Shown here: piece by piece, positions 23,904 to 33,054 of the stretch
Layout of the letters: the number at the start of each line of letters is the position of its first letter
Position numbering within the stretch: position 1 is the stretch's first letter
Virus record (IMG/VR): IMGVR_UViG_3300036819_000087
Location: 1 to 64,000 of that record
DNA length: 64,000 nucleotides
Direction: 5' to 3' (one strand)
Source of the DNA: a virus
Position numbers and translations under genes: made by a program
The notes under the pieces: generated by a model
The model's input: only the letters and a program-made list of their open reading frames with translations
Told to the model about the DNA's origin: nothing
The model's database searches: none

Positions 23904-25318
23904 GGGGCACCTCCGCTGTCGTTTTTGCCGTGGTCCATGCGGGCGTGCTGGGCGGGCCAGTAGCCGAGGGCCTCGTGGTGCAAGTTGTTGCAGTAGCCTT
24001 TTGCCTGGTCGGGGGTCATGTGGGCGTGTTCGGTGACCAGGGCGACACAGCGCATGAAGTCCCCGTCGGTGCCCCACTTGATGGCGTCGGCGAAGGCGTA
24101 GTGGGTGGGGCCGCCGTGCCCGTGCCGGGTCCAGTACTCGCGGAGCGTCCGCGCGGCGCCTTTCTCGACCGTGTCGCCGTCGAGGGCGTCGAGGACGGGG
24201 CCGAGCGACGCGGCCAGCTCGGGCCGGACCGCTGGGTTGTCGCGGAGGAGGCCGGGCGCCCACCAGGCCAGCGCCTCGGTCTGGTCACCGTCGGGGTCGT
24301 CCGGGTTGATCACCTCGTCGCGGCCCTCATGGATCGGCACGTCCGCCTCGGCTGGGACGGTCAGCACGAACCCCTCGTAGATGCCGTGCCGCCACCGGCC
24401 GGTGATCTGGCCGCGGGGTGGCTGGCAGCCGGTCTCCTCGGCCCACTCCCGGGCCGCGCCCATGATCGGGGTTTCCCCTGCCTCGATGTGGCCGCCGGGG
24501 AACTCCCACATGCCCGCAGCGGGGTCATCCGGGTCGTTCGCGCGTTGCAGCATGAGGACACGGCCGGTGTCCTCGGCCCGGACGGCCAGGCCAGCGACCT
24601 CGGCCGTCTTGGTTTTGCGCACGGCCGCGCCGCAATGCGGGCAGCCCCGGTCGTGGACGGCCTGGTCGCGGAACACCTCGTCGCAGAACGGCGCGGTCAG
24701 CTCGTTGCCTTCGAGGGTGCCGCTGGCGTCGCACCGGTAGCACTCGTGGCCGGTCGGGTGCTCGCCTGCGCCTCCGCAGCATCCGCAGCCGACCCGGCTG
24801 GTTTTCCCGGACGGGCCGGGTGGGCGGCCGCGGGGCCCGTGGCCGCCGGGGCTGGACGTGCCGGCCTGCTGGCTGCCGTGGCCACCTTGCGGCCACCAGC
24901 CGTCCATGTACGTGTTCGGCCAGTCGGTGCCCGGCCGGGTGGGTACGCCTCGACCGGATGGGGCGGCCGCGTCGTCCTCGTCGTCGGGGACCGTGGCCAC
25001 ACGCGGGACGGGCTGGTCACCGTCCCACCGTGGATAGTCCCCGCCCGCCGACGGGCCCACGGAACCGCCTTGGGCGCTAGCCGGGTCGAGGGGGCCGCCG
25101 GGGCCGTGCTGGGCGCCGTTCGCGTCATGCGGCCGGTGCACTGCGGCACCGCCGCCCGCGCTGTAGCCGCCGGGGTCATCCTGCCGCTGGTCGGTCCAGG
25201 TTTCCTGCCCGTTCAGGTCAACCGTGCGGCCCTTGCTGGTGTCGTCCAGGCCGAGGTCGATGTGGCCGACCAGGTGTGGCTGGAAGTCGGCCATCCGCTC
25301 GGCCATGCCCCCGGTCAC
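23900..25318 (-). CDS. Nudix hydrolase fused to virion-associated regions
   Basis: 472 residues from GTG 25318, coupled to the MuF gene (GTGA). Residues 1-190 are disordered and Pro/Gly-rich. A zinc motif follows near 195-225 ([20 protein letters not shown]). A complete Nudix domain sits near 250-370, with box [20 protein letters not shown] then ETG (the GX5EX7REUXEEXGU signature). The last 90 residues ([39 protein letters not shown]) match a tail found on many actinophage head proteins. Nudix enzymes cleave nucleoside diphosphates linked to other groups (for example ADP-ribose or NAD), which may be relevant beside two ART domains. Confidence 0.8.
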   Translation of the reverse strand: MTGGMAERMADFQPHLVGHIDLGLDDTSKGRTVDLNGQETWTDQRQDDPGGYSAGGGAAVHRPHDANGAQHGPGGPLDPASAQGGSVGPSAGGDYPRWDGDQPVPRVATVPDDEDDAAAPSGRGVPTRPGTDWPNTYMDGWWPQGGHGSQQAGTSSPGGHGPRGRPPGPSGKTSRVGCGCCGGAGEHPTGHECYRCDASGTLEGNELTAPFCDEVFRDQAVHDRGCPHCGAAVRKTKTAEVAGLAVRAEDTGRVLMLQRANDPDDPAAGMWEFPGGHIEAGETPIMGAAREWAEETGCQPPRGQITGRWRHGIYEGFVLTVPAEADVPIHEGRDEVINPDDPDGDQTEALAWWAPGLLRDNPAVRPELAASLGPVLDALDGDTVEKGAARTLREYWTRHGHGGPTHYAFADAIKWGTDGDFMRCVALVTEHAHMTPDQAKGYCNNLHHEALGYWPAQHARMDHGKNDSGGAP

Positions 25319-27108
25319 GCGGCCACCGACTTCGGCAGGGCCACGAAATAGGCGTCGGTGACATCCACGCGGCCAGGGTGGGGGCCTGACTTCAGGAACG
25401 CGAGCGGCTGGCCAGCGTCGAGGATGACCTCGTTTTCGGGGAACTCGGCGGCCGTGCCCGTCCACACCACCGGGGTTCCGGCTGGGGTCATGATGTGCAT
25501 GACCGTGGTCCCGGACCGGTTGGAGGCGAACCGGCCACCCGGTGACAGGGTGGTCGAGGAGAACCCGGGGTCGGCGATCACGTCGCCGCGGGCCAGCCCA
25601 TCGAACGTCATCGGGCCTTCGATCTGGCGGAGGAGGGTGAGGTCCTCGGGTAGCGGCTGCATCGCCGACGACAGCGCGGCGGCGACCGGGCCACCGTCGC
25701 CGTCGGCTCGCAGGCCGCCGTTGACCGCGGTGTACTCCGGGCCGGTGTATGCCTGGATGGCCTTGGCCTGCCCGGGGGTGTAGTGGAACGCGGGGTCGAG
25801 GTGCTCCTGGCGGTACTGGGTGGCCTCGTCGAACCGGAGTTCGCGGGGATGCAGCGTCCCGGCGTGGTCGCGGGCCCACTGGCCCGCGTGCTCGCTGATC
25901 TCCTCGCCCGCACCGGACCGTACCCAGTGGCCGTGGGAGCCGCGCAGCTCGTGCTCCCACGCCGCCTTGATCACGGCCTCGGCGAGCGCGGCCTGGTGCT
26001 GCGCGAGCACGTCCTCGTAGCCGTTGAGGTCCTCGGCCTTGACCACGGGTTTCGGCCAGGTGCCGGTGATGTCGAGGCCGTGGACCACGGTGGGCATCGG
26101 CGCGCACCTACAGTTGGGATGACCTGGTGGCCCCAGATCCCCTGACGGGAACAGGGCCAGGAGCGGGATGCCACCCTCGGCCTCGTTCCTGCGGCACACC
26201 GGGCAGACCCGCTCATCGGGGGCGACCGCCCACTCTTTCCCCTCGACCCCGTGCTCGATGTACTGGTCGAAACTCGCTGCGGTGACGGCCCGGGCGATCT
26301 CGGTCCGGGCGATCATCGGGGCCCGCTGAGGCACCCGCAAGATGCTCTCGAGTCTCCCCGCGAGGTCTTCCCACGAGTCGCCGTTGGCGACGGCGTCGGC
26401 GATCTCGTCGGCCAGATCTTGCATCCTGGTCTGGGCGATCGACCGGATCATGGAGATGCCGTGGGAGGCCAGCAGTGCCTGGAGGCGGGGGGCGGTCGCG
26501 ATGCCCTGGGCGGCTTCGAGGTCACCGGGTGTCCAGGTCCCCCAGTCGGGGATCTCCTGGCGGGCGATCCCGCGGGCCGAGTGATGCCCGAGGTACCACG
26601 CCTCGGTCCAGAGCCGCCGCAGCGTGGCACCGACGTGGGCGCCGATCCCGTCGGAGATCAGGTCAACGAGGCCCTGCCTGGTTGCGGCCAGCCGGCCCGC
26701 CCACCAGTCCCGCAGCAGACCCGTCGCGTTACTGGTCGCCGCTTTGAACGCTTGGGTGATCTGGTCGGTGTAGACGCTGGCCAGCGTCAGGTCATAGACC
26801 CAGCCAGGCCAGGCAGCGGGCGTCGGAGGGGCCGGCGGGACTGGTTGACCAGCCGGGCCCGTCGGCGGGGTCGGTGGGACTTTTGGGTCAGCATCGCCAC
26901 CCGCGGCGGCGGCCTTGCTGGTGTGGCCGGACGGTTCGGTCCACACGTACCCGTTGCTGTACCCGTCGAGGTAGGCGGCGGCACCACGCCGGGCGGCCAC
27001 GTCGGCCATCGACTGGAGGCCGGGGGTGGAGGCGACCAGGCCGTTGCCGGTGTCGGTGATCGTCCCGGCCGGGCCCCGCGCGGTGTGCACCGTCCAGACC
27101 GCGGTCAC
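25315..27108 (-). CDS. MuF minor head protein with C-terminal ADP-ribosyltransferase domain
   Basis: 597 residues from GTG 27108. The middle is a Mu gpF-like minor head domain ([49 protein letters not shown], residues about 265-345). The C-terminal 170 residues are an ADP-ribosyltransferase of the R-S-E type: Tyr in [14 protein letters not shown], Arg494 in TLLRQIEG, the S-T motif GFSSTTL (517-520), [17 protein letters not shown] with the E558-x-E560 pair, and a last strand. Such MuF toxins are known polymorphic toxins of temperate phages, delivered with DNA at ejection. The N-terminus also has a [11 protein letters not shown] segment reminiscent of the tag. Confidence 0.85.
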   Translation of the reverse strand: MTAVWTVHTARGPAGTITDTGNGLVASTPGLQSMADVAARRGAAAYLDGYSNGYVWTEPSGHTSKAAAAGGDADPKVPPTPPTGPAGQPVPPAPPTPAAWPGWVYDLTLASVYTDQITQAFKAATSNATGLLRDWWAGRLAATRQGLVDLISDGIGAHVGATLRRLWTEAWYLGHHSARGIARQEIPDWGTWTPGDLEAAQGIATAPRLQALLASHGISMIRSIAQTRMQDLADEIADAVANGDSWEDLAGRLESILRVPQRAPMIARTEIARAVTAASFDQYIEHGVEGKEWAVAPDERVCPVCRRNEAEGGIPLLALFPSGDLGPPGHPNCRCAPMPTVVHGLDITGTWPKPVVKAEDLNGYEDVLAQHQAALAEAVIKAAWEHELRGSHGHWVRSGAGEEISEHAGQWARDHAGTLHPRELRFDEATQYRQEHLDPAFHYTPGQAKAIQAYTGPEYTAVNGGLRADGDGGPVAAALSSAMQPLPEDLTLLRQIEGPMTFDGLARGDVIADPGFSSTTLSPGGRFASNRSGTTVMHIMTPAGTPVVWTGTAAEFPENEVILDAGQPLAFLKSGPHPGRVDVTDAYFVALPKSVAA

Positions 27109-28490
27109 GCCGCTGCCTCGTTCTCAGCGTCGGCGACCCGGTCGCGGAGCCGGGTGAGTGCACCCATCGTCTGGTCGAACATTTCCTCGGGGAACAGGTC
27201 AGTGGCGTACTCGGTGTCATCATCGTCGTTGAGGGCGTTGAGTTCGCGGGCCGCCTGGTCAAACGCGGGCTTGATCGCTTCTACCCGGGCGGTGATCGCG
27301 TCGAGGCCGGCGGAACTGATCGGCGTGTTCCCGTCGTCGAGTTCTTCGAGGAGGTGGTCGGTGAATGGGCTGGTGTTGCCCAGCCAGCCGGTCCCGTCGT
27401 CGGCGAGCGCCTCCCACGTGCCGTTGTTGTCGATCGGGACGGGGGTGCCGTCGCTGGCGATCAGCACGTTCCCGGAGTGCCGATCCTGGTGGCCGGTGAT
27501 CGCGTCGAATACACCGATCCGGGCCCCGGCCGGGGTGCTCATCGCCTTGGTCAGAGACCCCGTGGGTGCTTCGGCGCCTGGTGTCGCGTCCCCGACGAAC
27601 GGCATGTAAACCTCGCGGGGGCTGGTCCTGACAATGTGCGGGGCGCCAGCACCGACCGCGTCGGCGACACGGGAGGCCAGCAGATCACGGATGGCGTTCG
27701 CCTTGGAAACCTTCTCCGTGATCGGGTTGTGGGTGCCGGACGGGTATTCCTTGTGCACCCACTTGCTGCCGTCGGGGAACGTCTCGATGGTGGTGTACGC
27801 CTGCATGCCCTCGGTGGACGGCGTTTTCACCGTGGGTTCACCGGACCGGAACGCGGCGGCGAGCCGTTTGGCGGTCTCCTCGTGCCCCTCCCCCGCGGGC
27901 TTCTCGGACCGCCACGTGCCCGCTACCGGGCCGGGTTCCGGTTTACGGGCGGCTGGGGTGTGCATGGGCCCGGGTGCGGCTTGGTCTGCGGGCCGGGCCC
28001 CCGCCTGGTTGGCTCGCCTGTTGTACCGGCGGGACACCGACCTCAACGCGGCACCCCGGCTGTCGTGGCTGGTCTGGTCGCCGTTGGCGTGGTGGGCGAC
28101 GAACAGGCCGTTCTCGTCCCGGGCCACGTGCCCGACCGCCCAGCCGGTCTTGCGGTGGACGATCCCGCCATCTTTGGCGACGGCCAGGTCGTCGGCCTTG
28201 ATGTGGCCAGGCTTCTCCCCACAGGGCGGCCGCACACAGATGTACCCGTGGATGTAACCCTCGGGGCCGACTTTGGTCAGGTCCGGGACGAACGCCTTGG
28301 CCAGCTCGCCGCGGGCTGCGGCGAACCCCTGGTGCCATGCGGTCGCGGCCTGCCGGACCAGCAACGGGCCCGCATGCGGGTCTGGTGCCGGATGGTCGAG
28401 GACGCCGCCGGCGTGGCGGGTGTGGGCGGCGCGGCGGCCGGCCATGTGCGCGGCGGCGATCACGTCACCGCGGTCAACTACCGGGGCCAC
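27105..28490 (-). CDS. Tagged (GPxGYxHGW) kinase-like protein
   Basis: 461 residues from GTG 28490. The tag domain starts at residue 73 (KVGPEGYIHGYICVRPPCGE, GWAVGHVARDENG). The C-terminal half resembles the PI3/4-kinase or HipA-type kinase fold: a Lys in SKWVHKEYPSGTH, DAITGHQDRHSGNVLI with the catalytic D-x-H-x-x-N near 333, and a metal-binding P-I-D-N-N near 350. Kinases with this short D-R-H-x-x-N and (I/V)-D pattern modify proteins or lipids. Placed between MuF-ART and another tagged protein, it may be injected with phage DNA. Its substrate cannot be predicted. Confidence 0.75.
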   Translation of the reverse strand: MAPVVDRGDVIAAAHMAGRRAAHTRHAGGVLDHPAPDPHAGPLLVRQAATAWHQGFAAARGELAKAFVPDLTKVGPEGYIHGYICVRPPCGEKPGHIKADDLAVAKDGGIVHRKTGWAVGHVARDENGLFVAHHANGDQTSHDSRGAALRSVSRRYNRRANQAGARPADQAAPGPMHTPAARKPEPGPVAGTWRSEKPAGEGHEETAKRLAAAFRSGEPTVKTPSTEGMQAYTTIETFPDGSKWVHKEYPSGTHNPITEKVSKANAIRDLLASRVADAVGAGAPHIVRTSPREVYMPFVGDATPGAEAPTGSLTKAMSTPAGARIGVFDAITGHQDRHSGNVLIASDGTPVPIDNNGTWEALADDGTGWLGNTSPFTDHLLEELDDGNTPISSAGLDAITARVEAIKPAFDQAARELNALNDDDDTEYATDLFPEEMFDQTMGALTRLRDRVADAENEAAA

Positions 28491-28518
28491 GTGATCAACC
28501 TGTGATCAGCTACCGAGG

Positions 28519-29433
28519 TCATGCGTAGAAGTCACCCCCGCGCGGTCCGCCCCCGGCGGCCTGGCCGAGGAGCATCGACTGGAAATCGGCGCTGGTGGGG
28601 CGCCCGTTCTGGTCCCACCATTCGCCCAGCTCGGACGAGGCGTATTTGCGGGCCCGGTTCTCGGGTCCGGTGAACAGGGACCACGGGTCGATGTCGGCTT
28701 TCTGGCCTTCCCGGTTGAGCATGACCCCGTTCGTGGCGGCCTCGGCGTCGAGGACCCGGCGTTGCACATCGGTTTTGAAGGCGTCGCGGGCGAGTTCCTC
28801 GAAGTTGCGGCCCTTGAATCCCTGGGTGCGCAACTGCTGGATGGACGCTTGCCGGGTCATCGTGTCGGTGTCGGTGCCGTAGGAGTGCGCCCAGGCGTCC
28901 TCGGGGTTTTCCCCCTCGTCCACCAGCCCCTGATAGACCCGGTTGCGGTCCCCTTCCGATGTGGGGGTTTGGGCGTAGAGGCCAGCGACGCGGGCTTTGC
29001 GTTCGTCGCGGTCGCGGCGGTCGAGTTCGGCGACCGCGTGCTCGAACCGCTTCCCATCCCCGGACGCGAGTTCGCGGGCGAGTTCGTCGTCGGTCATCCG
29101 CTCGAAGTGGCCGGGGCCCTGGCCGGGCCGGACCGGGAACGAGGCGGCGTGGCCGTCGTCGAACGCGACCGACACGTGCGGGTGGCCGTGCTCACCTGCG
29201 GGCTCGGATTCGGTGACCTGCCCGTGCCCGTGGTGCGGGTGGAACACGTGGTCGCCGGCCGCGGGGATGCCCACGAAGATCCAGCCGTGGATGTAGCCGT
29301 GCGGACCCACCTTGACCAGGCCGGCGGCGGTGGCGGTCTTGACTGCGGGGCTGGGCAGCATCGCGTCGAGCAGCACGTCGTCGCAGCGGAAATCGTCGGG
29401 GAACCATGAAGGGAGCCCGGCCTTAGTGGGCAC
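28519..29433 (-). CDS. Tagged (GPxGYxHGW) virion-cassette protein
   Basis: 304 residues from GTG 29433, overlapping the end of the portal-ART gene by 11 bp. N-terminal 40 residues (GLPSWFPDDFRCDDVLLDAM), then the tag ([36 protein letters not shown]). The C-terminal 190 residues are charged and helical (DDELARELASGDGKRFEHAV, YQGLVDEGENPEDAWAHSYG, GFKGRNFEELARDAFKTDVQ). No enzymatic motif was recognised. Together with the linked genes it is part of a tagged cargo set. Confidence 0.65.
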   Translation of the reverse strand: MPTKAGLPSWFPDDFRCDDVLLDAMLPSPAVKTATAAGLVKVGPHGYIHGWIFVGIPAAGDHVFHPHHGHGQVTESEPAGEHGHPHVSVAFDDGHAASFPVRPGQGPGHFERMTDDELARELASGDGKRFEHAVAELDRRDRDERKARVAGLYAQTPTSEGDRNRVYQGLVDEGENPEDAWAHSYGTDTDTMTRQASIQQLRTQGFKGRNFEELARDAFKTDVQRRVLDAEAATNGVMLNREGQKADIDPWSLFTGPENRARKYASSELGEWWDQNGRPTSADFQSMLLGQAAGGGPRGGDFYA

Positions 29434-32400
29434 TGAAATCGCCTTGCGGACCGAGCTGGACGTAGGTCATGCCGTTTTTCTGCGACACAGACTGGACCGG
29501 GAACCGGCCACCGGTGACGACCTCTTGAAGTTTGGCGCGGTATTCGAGTTCGCTGCCGCCGCCTTCCTCGATGGGGCTGAGGTCCAGGCCCTTCGCGCCG
29601 GGAGCTGCCACGATGACAACACCCCCCTCGCCGCCGAACGCTTTCGCTGTGTCCTCTGACTTGCCCCACGACGCGATCGGGAGGTCAACGGTTCCGCCGG
29701 CCTTGAACATGCGGCGGATCTCGGCTGACGGGAGGGTCAGGCCCCGGTACAGCGGCGTGCGCTGGGCGGTGGCGTCGTCCTCGATGAGTTTCATGAAATC
29801 GTGGGCGTCGCGTGCACCGGGTGTCATGGTGGCCGGTGGTTTCCCGGTCTTCAGGAGGCGGTGCAATTCGTTTGTGAATTGGGCGTCACGGAGAGTGCCC
29901 TGGGTCCGGTTTGAGTACCGGAACGCTTTCGTCCACATGGTGGTCAGGCGGCGTTTCTCAGCCAGGTTGACGCCGCCGGCTGGTGTGGGCGGGGCGGCCG
30001 GGTTCTCATGGGAGTGGGAGACCCCCACGCCACCGAGTGTCCTGCTTATGCGTTCGCTGGGTGGTTTATGCATCTCCTCATGCCGCGTGAGAAGATCCTT
30101 TTTCGGCGGGTTTTTGCTGCCTATGCGGCGGCCGATAGCTGGGCCGCCGCCGTGGTAGTTCTCCAGGTGGTGGATGAGTTCGTCTTTACTCATCCGGTTC
30201 GCGGGGGTCGAGCTAGTCGCAGGTTCGTGCTCGTGCTCGTGCTCGTGCTGTGGTGCTGGTTTCGCTGTGGCTGGGCGGCTGGTACTGCCCGAGTTGTGGT
30301 GGCGGGCGATCGCCTTGACCGCATCGGGGCGGGCGCCGTGGACGGTGCGGCTGCCATCGGAGTGGTTTGCGGTCCACCCGCCGGCTTCACTGCGGGCGAC
30401 ATGCCCGACCGCCCACCCGGACGGCTTGTGCACGACTCCGCCGTCCGAACGGACCGTCAGATCCGCGGCGCGGAGACGGGCTGGCTTCTCCCCGCACGGC
30501 GGCCGGACACACACCCAGCCGTGGACGTACCCCTCGGGGCCGACCTTGCCGACGAACGAGCCGGCGGCCATGCTGGTTGCCTCGTCGACGGTGAAGCCCT
30601 TATCCAGGTCTTCCGCGATCTCGTCGAGGATCTCGCCGGACAGGTGCCGCGGCTCCCACGTGCCGACCGCGCGGCCCTTGCGGAGGTGCCGGGCAAGCGC
30701 GTCGAGTTCAGCCAGCGCCGCCTTCGAGGCGGGGTGGGGCTGGGGGTGGCCCAGCAGGCCCTGGACCAGGGTGCCCGGGATGAAGTCGGGGTCGGCGGGG
30801 AACTTCCCGGCCGCGACCTGCGCGGCCGCGGCCGACACGATCCCCGTCGCCACCGTGTGCGCGGCGTCGTGCTTGAACACGTCGGGGTCGTCGCCGAGCA
30901 TGGCCGCCTCGATCCGCTCGGCCTCGGCCGACTTGTCCGCGCCCGAGGCGGAACGCTGGCCGCCGCCACGGCCGCTCCCGGTCCCGTGTGCGGCGACGGC
31001 GGCGTCGTGGCCGGGTGACTGCCCCCGGGCGGGCGCCTGGGCGGCCGTGGCCCGTCCTGGGCCGGTCTGCGGCTTGGCCTGGCCGGCGGGCAGCGCGGCG
31101 CGCTGCGGCGCGCCCGCCACCTGCTGCGGGGCACCGGGCTGGCCAGGTGGCGCGCCGGCGGGGTGCGCGGCGTCCGGCTGCGCGAATCCGGCCTGCGGCT
31201 GCCCCTGGGTGTTCATCTGCCCCAGCGGCAGGAACCCCGTCGCGCTGGCCCAGCCCGGGTCGCTGGTCTCGGGCAACCCCCACGGCTGTTTGCCGATCTC
31301 GCCGCGGCCCTCGTCGATCGACAGGAGCCCGGCACCGATCTGGGTGACCAGCGTGGTCGTCTTGGTGGCCTCATCCTCTTCCTCTTCGAGCCCTTCGAAG
31401 AGGAACCGCATGTCGTCCTGGTGACAGACCTCTTGCAGGACAAAGTCGCAGATCGCGCCGATATATTCGAGGGTCGGCTTGGTCGCTTTCCGTTCCTGGC
31501 TGCCCTGGCTCATTTTGGCCATTTGGTTGGACGCGCCCGGCGACATTGTGGTGGAAACCTTGGGGGCGATACCGAGTTCCATCGGGGACACGTCGAACGA
31601 CATGCACACCCAGTTCATGACAACCTCGTCGAACTGGTCCGCCAAAGCGGCCGGCCGCTGCGGTTCCGTCTTGGACCCGGGCGGGAGAACGATGATCTTG
31701 TGGTGAAATGCGGGGTCGCCGGCGATCGCGTTCAGGGCGTCCTGGAGCTCGCGGATCTGGTTCGGGGTCATCGTCGCGTCGCCCGGCGAAATGTACACGG
31801 CGGGGACCGTGCCCTCGCGGAAAAAGTCCAGCGCATAGCCCTGCTTCTGCAACCCGGCCATGATCGGCAGGAGGGCCCGCTCCACGGGCGGGAACCCGTA
31901 CGGGGTCCAGCGGCGCTTCTCCACCGGCAGGTACAGGAGCTGGTCGCCGCGGAACTTTTTCCACGCCGACTCGCCCACCCCGGACTGCTCAATGTCCCGG
32001 CCAGTGATCACCGACGTGAGGTCGGTGCGGGGCACCCCGTACAGGTACTGCTGGTAGCCGGGCGCCGGGGGGCGGGGGGTGGCGCCGTTCAGGTCATACA
32101 GGGGCCGGATCGTTTCCCCATCAATCAGGCTGAACGAGTCCAGGTCCGACCCCAGCAGTCCCTTACCCAAACCCCGGGCCCGCTTCGGCTGCAAGAAAAT
32201 GGACAGCGCGTCGAAAACGAGCATCTGCTCCATCGCGTCGCCGATCCAGCTCGACCACGTGAAATAATCGGGATCCGGGCGGTGAAAGAACCGCATGGCC
32301 TTCCCGCGGCGTTCCCCGAATTCGCGCATGGCTTTTTTGTCGCCGCGCATCGCTTTGGCCGCGTCGGGGGTCGGGACAATATCCCACCCGATGCCCTTGA

Positions 32401-32812
32401 TCTCGTTTTTACGCAACTGGATGCAGGACCGGGCCACCGAGTACAGGTCGGCGATCGACCGCAACGTCTGGAACGTGGCCAGTTTGATGCCCTCGGTGCC
32501 AGGCTGACCGGTCGGCAGGTTCCAGCCGACCTCGTACTGCTCCCGCCTGGGCACGGCACGCCCGTCGTCCTCGGGGGTGTCGACCGGGACGGGGAGGATC
32601 GGGGAGAACGGGCCGAACGCGCCCGCGGTGAAATCCTGCGGCGGACGAGGCAGGAACGGGCCATAGGCGGAGGCGTAGCCGTTGCTGGTGTCCTGGTCCC
32701 GGACCGCTGGGGAGACCTGCCCGTACCACTGGCCGCCCTGCGGCGGCGGGGTGGGCTGCGCGGTACCGGGGACGGCCTTGGTCGCGGCCAGGATGGCTCG
32801 GGGAGAAGCCAC
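29423..32812 (-). CDS. Portal protein fused to tag domain and C-terminal ADP-ribosyltransferase
   Basis: 1129 residues from GTG 32812, preceded by GGGGGAGGT. Residues about 90-560 are a portal: VARSCIQLRKNEIKGIGWDI, DAMEQMLVFDALSIF, GQPWGL-type wing, FDVSPMELGIAPKVST, QRPAALADQFDEVVMNWVCM. Portals form the dodecameric DNA gate. A disordered Ala/Pro/Gln linker follows; the tag starts near 755 (KVGPEGYVHGWVCVRPPCGE, GWAVGHVARSEAGG), then a His-Glu run. The last 150 residues are an R-S-E ADP-ribosyltransferase: PLYRGLTLPS (Arg1023), ASWGKSEDTAKAFGG (the S motif), and SELEYRAKLQEVVTGGRFPV with E1088-x-E1090. Standard portals are 450-550 residues. Confidence 0.85.
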   Translation of the reverse strand: MASPRAILAATKAVPGTAQPTPPPQGGQWYGQVSPAVRDQDTSNGYASAYGPFLPRPPQDFTAGAFGPFSPILPVPVDTPEDDGRAVPRREQYEVGWNLPTGQPGTEGIKLATFQTLRSIADLYSVARSCIQLRKNEIKGIGWDIVPTPDAAKAMRGDKKAMREFGERRGKAMRFFHRPDPDYFTWSSWIGDAMEQMLVFDALSIFLQPKRARGLGKGLLGSDLDSFSLIDGETIRPLYDLNGATPRPPAPGYQQYLYGVPRTDLTSVITGRDIEQSGVGESAWKKFRGDQLLYLPVEKRRWTPYGFPPVERALLPIMAGLQKQGYALDFFREGTVPAVYISPGDATMTPNQIRELQDALNAIAGDPAFHHKIIVLPPGSKTEPQRPAALADQFDEVVMNWVCMSFDVSPMELGIAPKVSTTMSPGASNQMAKMSQGSQERKATKPTLEYIGAICDFVLQEVCHQDDMRFLFEGLEEEEDEATKTTTLVTQIGAGLLSIDEGRGEIGKQPWGLPETSDPGWASATGFLPLGQMNTQGQPQAGFAQPDAAHPAGAPPGQPGAPQQVAGAPQRAALPAGQAKPQTGPGRATAAQAPARGQSPGHDAAVAAHGTGSGRGGGQRSASGADKSAEAERIEAAMLGDDPDVFKHDAAHTVATGIVSAAAAQVAAGKFPADPDFIPGTLVQGLLGHPQPHPASKAALAELDALARHLRKGRAVGTWEPRHLSGEILDEIAEDLDKGFTVDEATSMAAGSFVGKVGPEGYVHGWVCVRPPCGEKPARLRAADLTVRSDGGVVHKPSGWAVGHVARSEAGGWTANHSDGSRTVHGARPDAVKAIARHHNSGSTSRPATAKPAPQHEHEHEHEPATSSTPANRMSKDELIHHLENYHGGGPAIGRRIGSKNPPKKDLLTRHEEMHKPPSERISRTLGGVGVSHSHENPAAPPTPAGGVNLAEKRRLTTMWTKAFRYSNRTQGTLRDAQFTNELHRLLKTGKPPATMTPGARDAHDFMKLIEDDATAQRTPLYRGLTLPSAEIRRMFKAGGTVDLPIASWGKSEDTAKAFGGEGGVVIVAAPGAKGLDLSPIEEGGGSELEYRAKLQEVVTGGRFPVQSVSQKNGMTYVQLGPQGDFSAH

Positions 32813-32849
32813 GGGCACCTCCCCCGGGTGTGGTTGGCTGGTGCTCGTG

Positions 32850-33044
32850 ATGATCAAAATGGACGTGTACGCGGCGGCGGGTGAACGGTTCGCGCCGGGC
32901 GTGTTCACCGACGTGGTCGGGAAGCCGGCCACCTGGACCGTGGGCGGTCAGGCGTGGCTGGGCCGGATCTGGTCGGCGAACATGGCCGACGACGGGACCG
33001 AGGCGACCCTCGCGATCGAGGTCGAGGATCCGCCGGCGGCGTAA
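32850..33044 (+). CDS. Small beta-rich moron protein
   Basis: 64 residues from ATG 32850. Reads MIKMDVYAAAGERFAPGVFT, WLGRIWSANM, EATLAIEVEDPP, a compact mostly strand protein. Lies opposite to and just upstream of the portal-ART start. No family recognised; a role as immunity or regulatory partner of the toxin cassette is only a guess from position. Confidence 0.5.
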   Translation: MIKMDVYAAAGERFAPGVFTDVVGKPATWTVGGQAWLGRIWSANMADDGTEATLAIEVEDPPAA

Positions 33045-33054
33045 CCTGGCCCGC

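Noticed and set aside
31163-32884. Plus-strand open frame of 573 codons opposite the portal
   Set aside because: Shadow of the portal coding sequence; no start signal and no recognisable domain.
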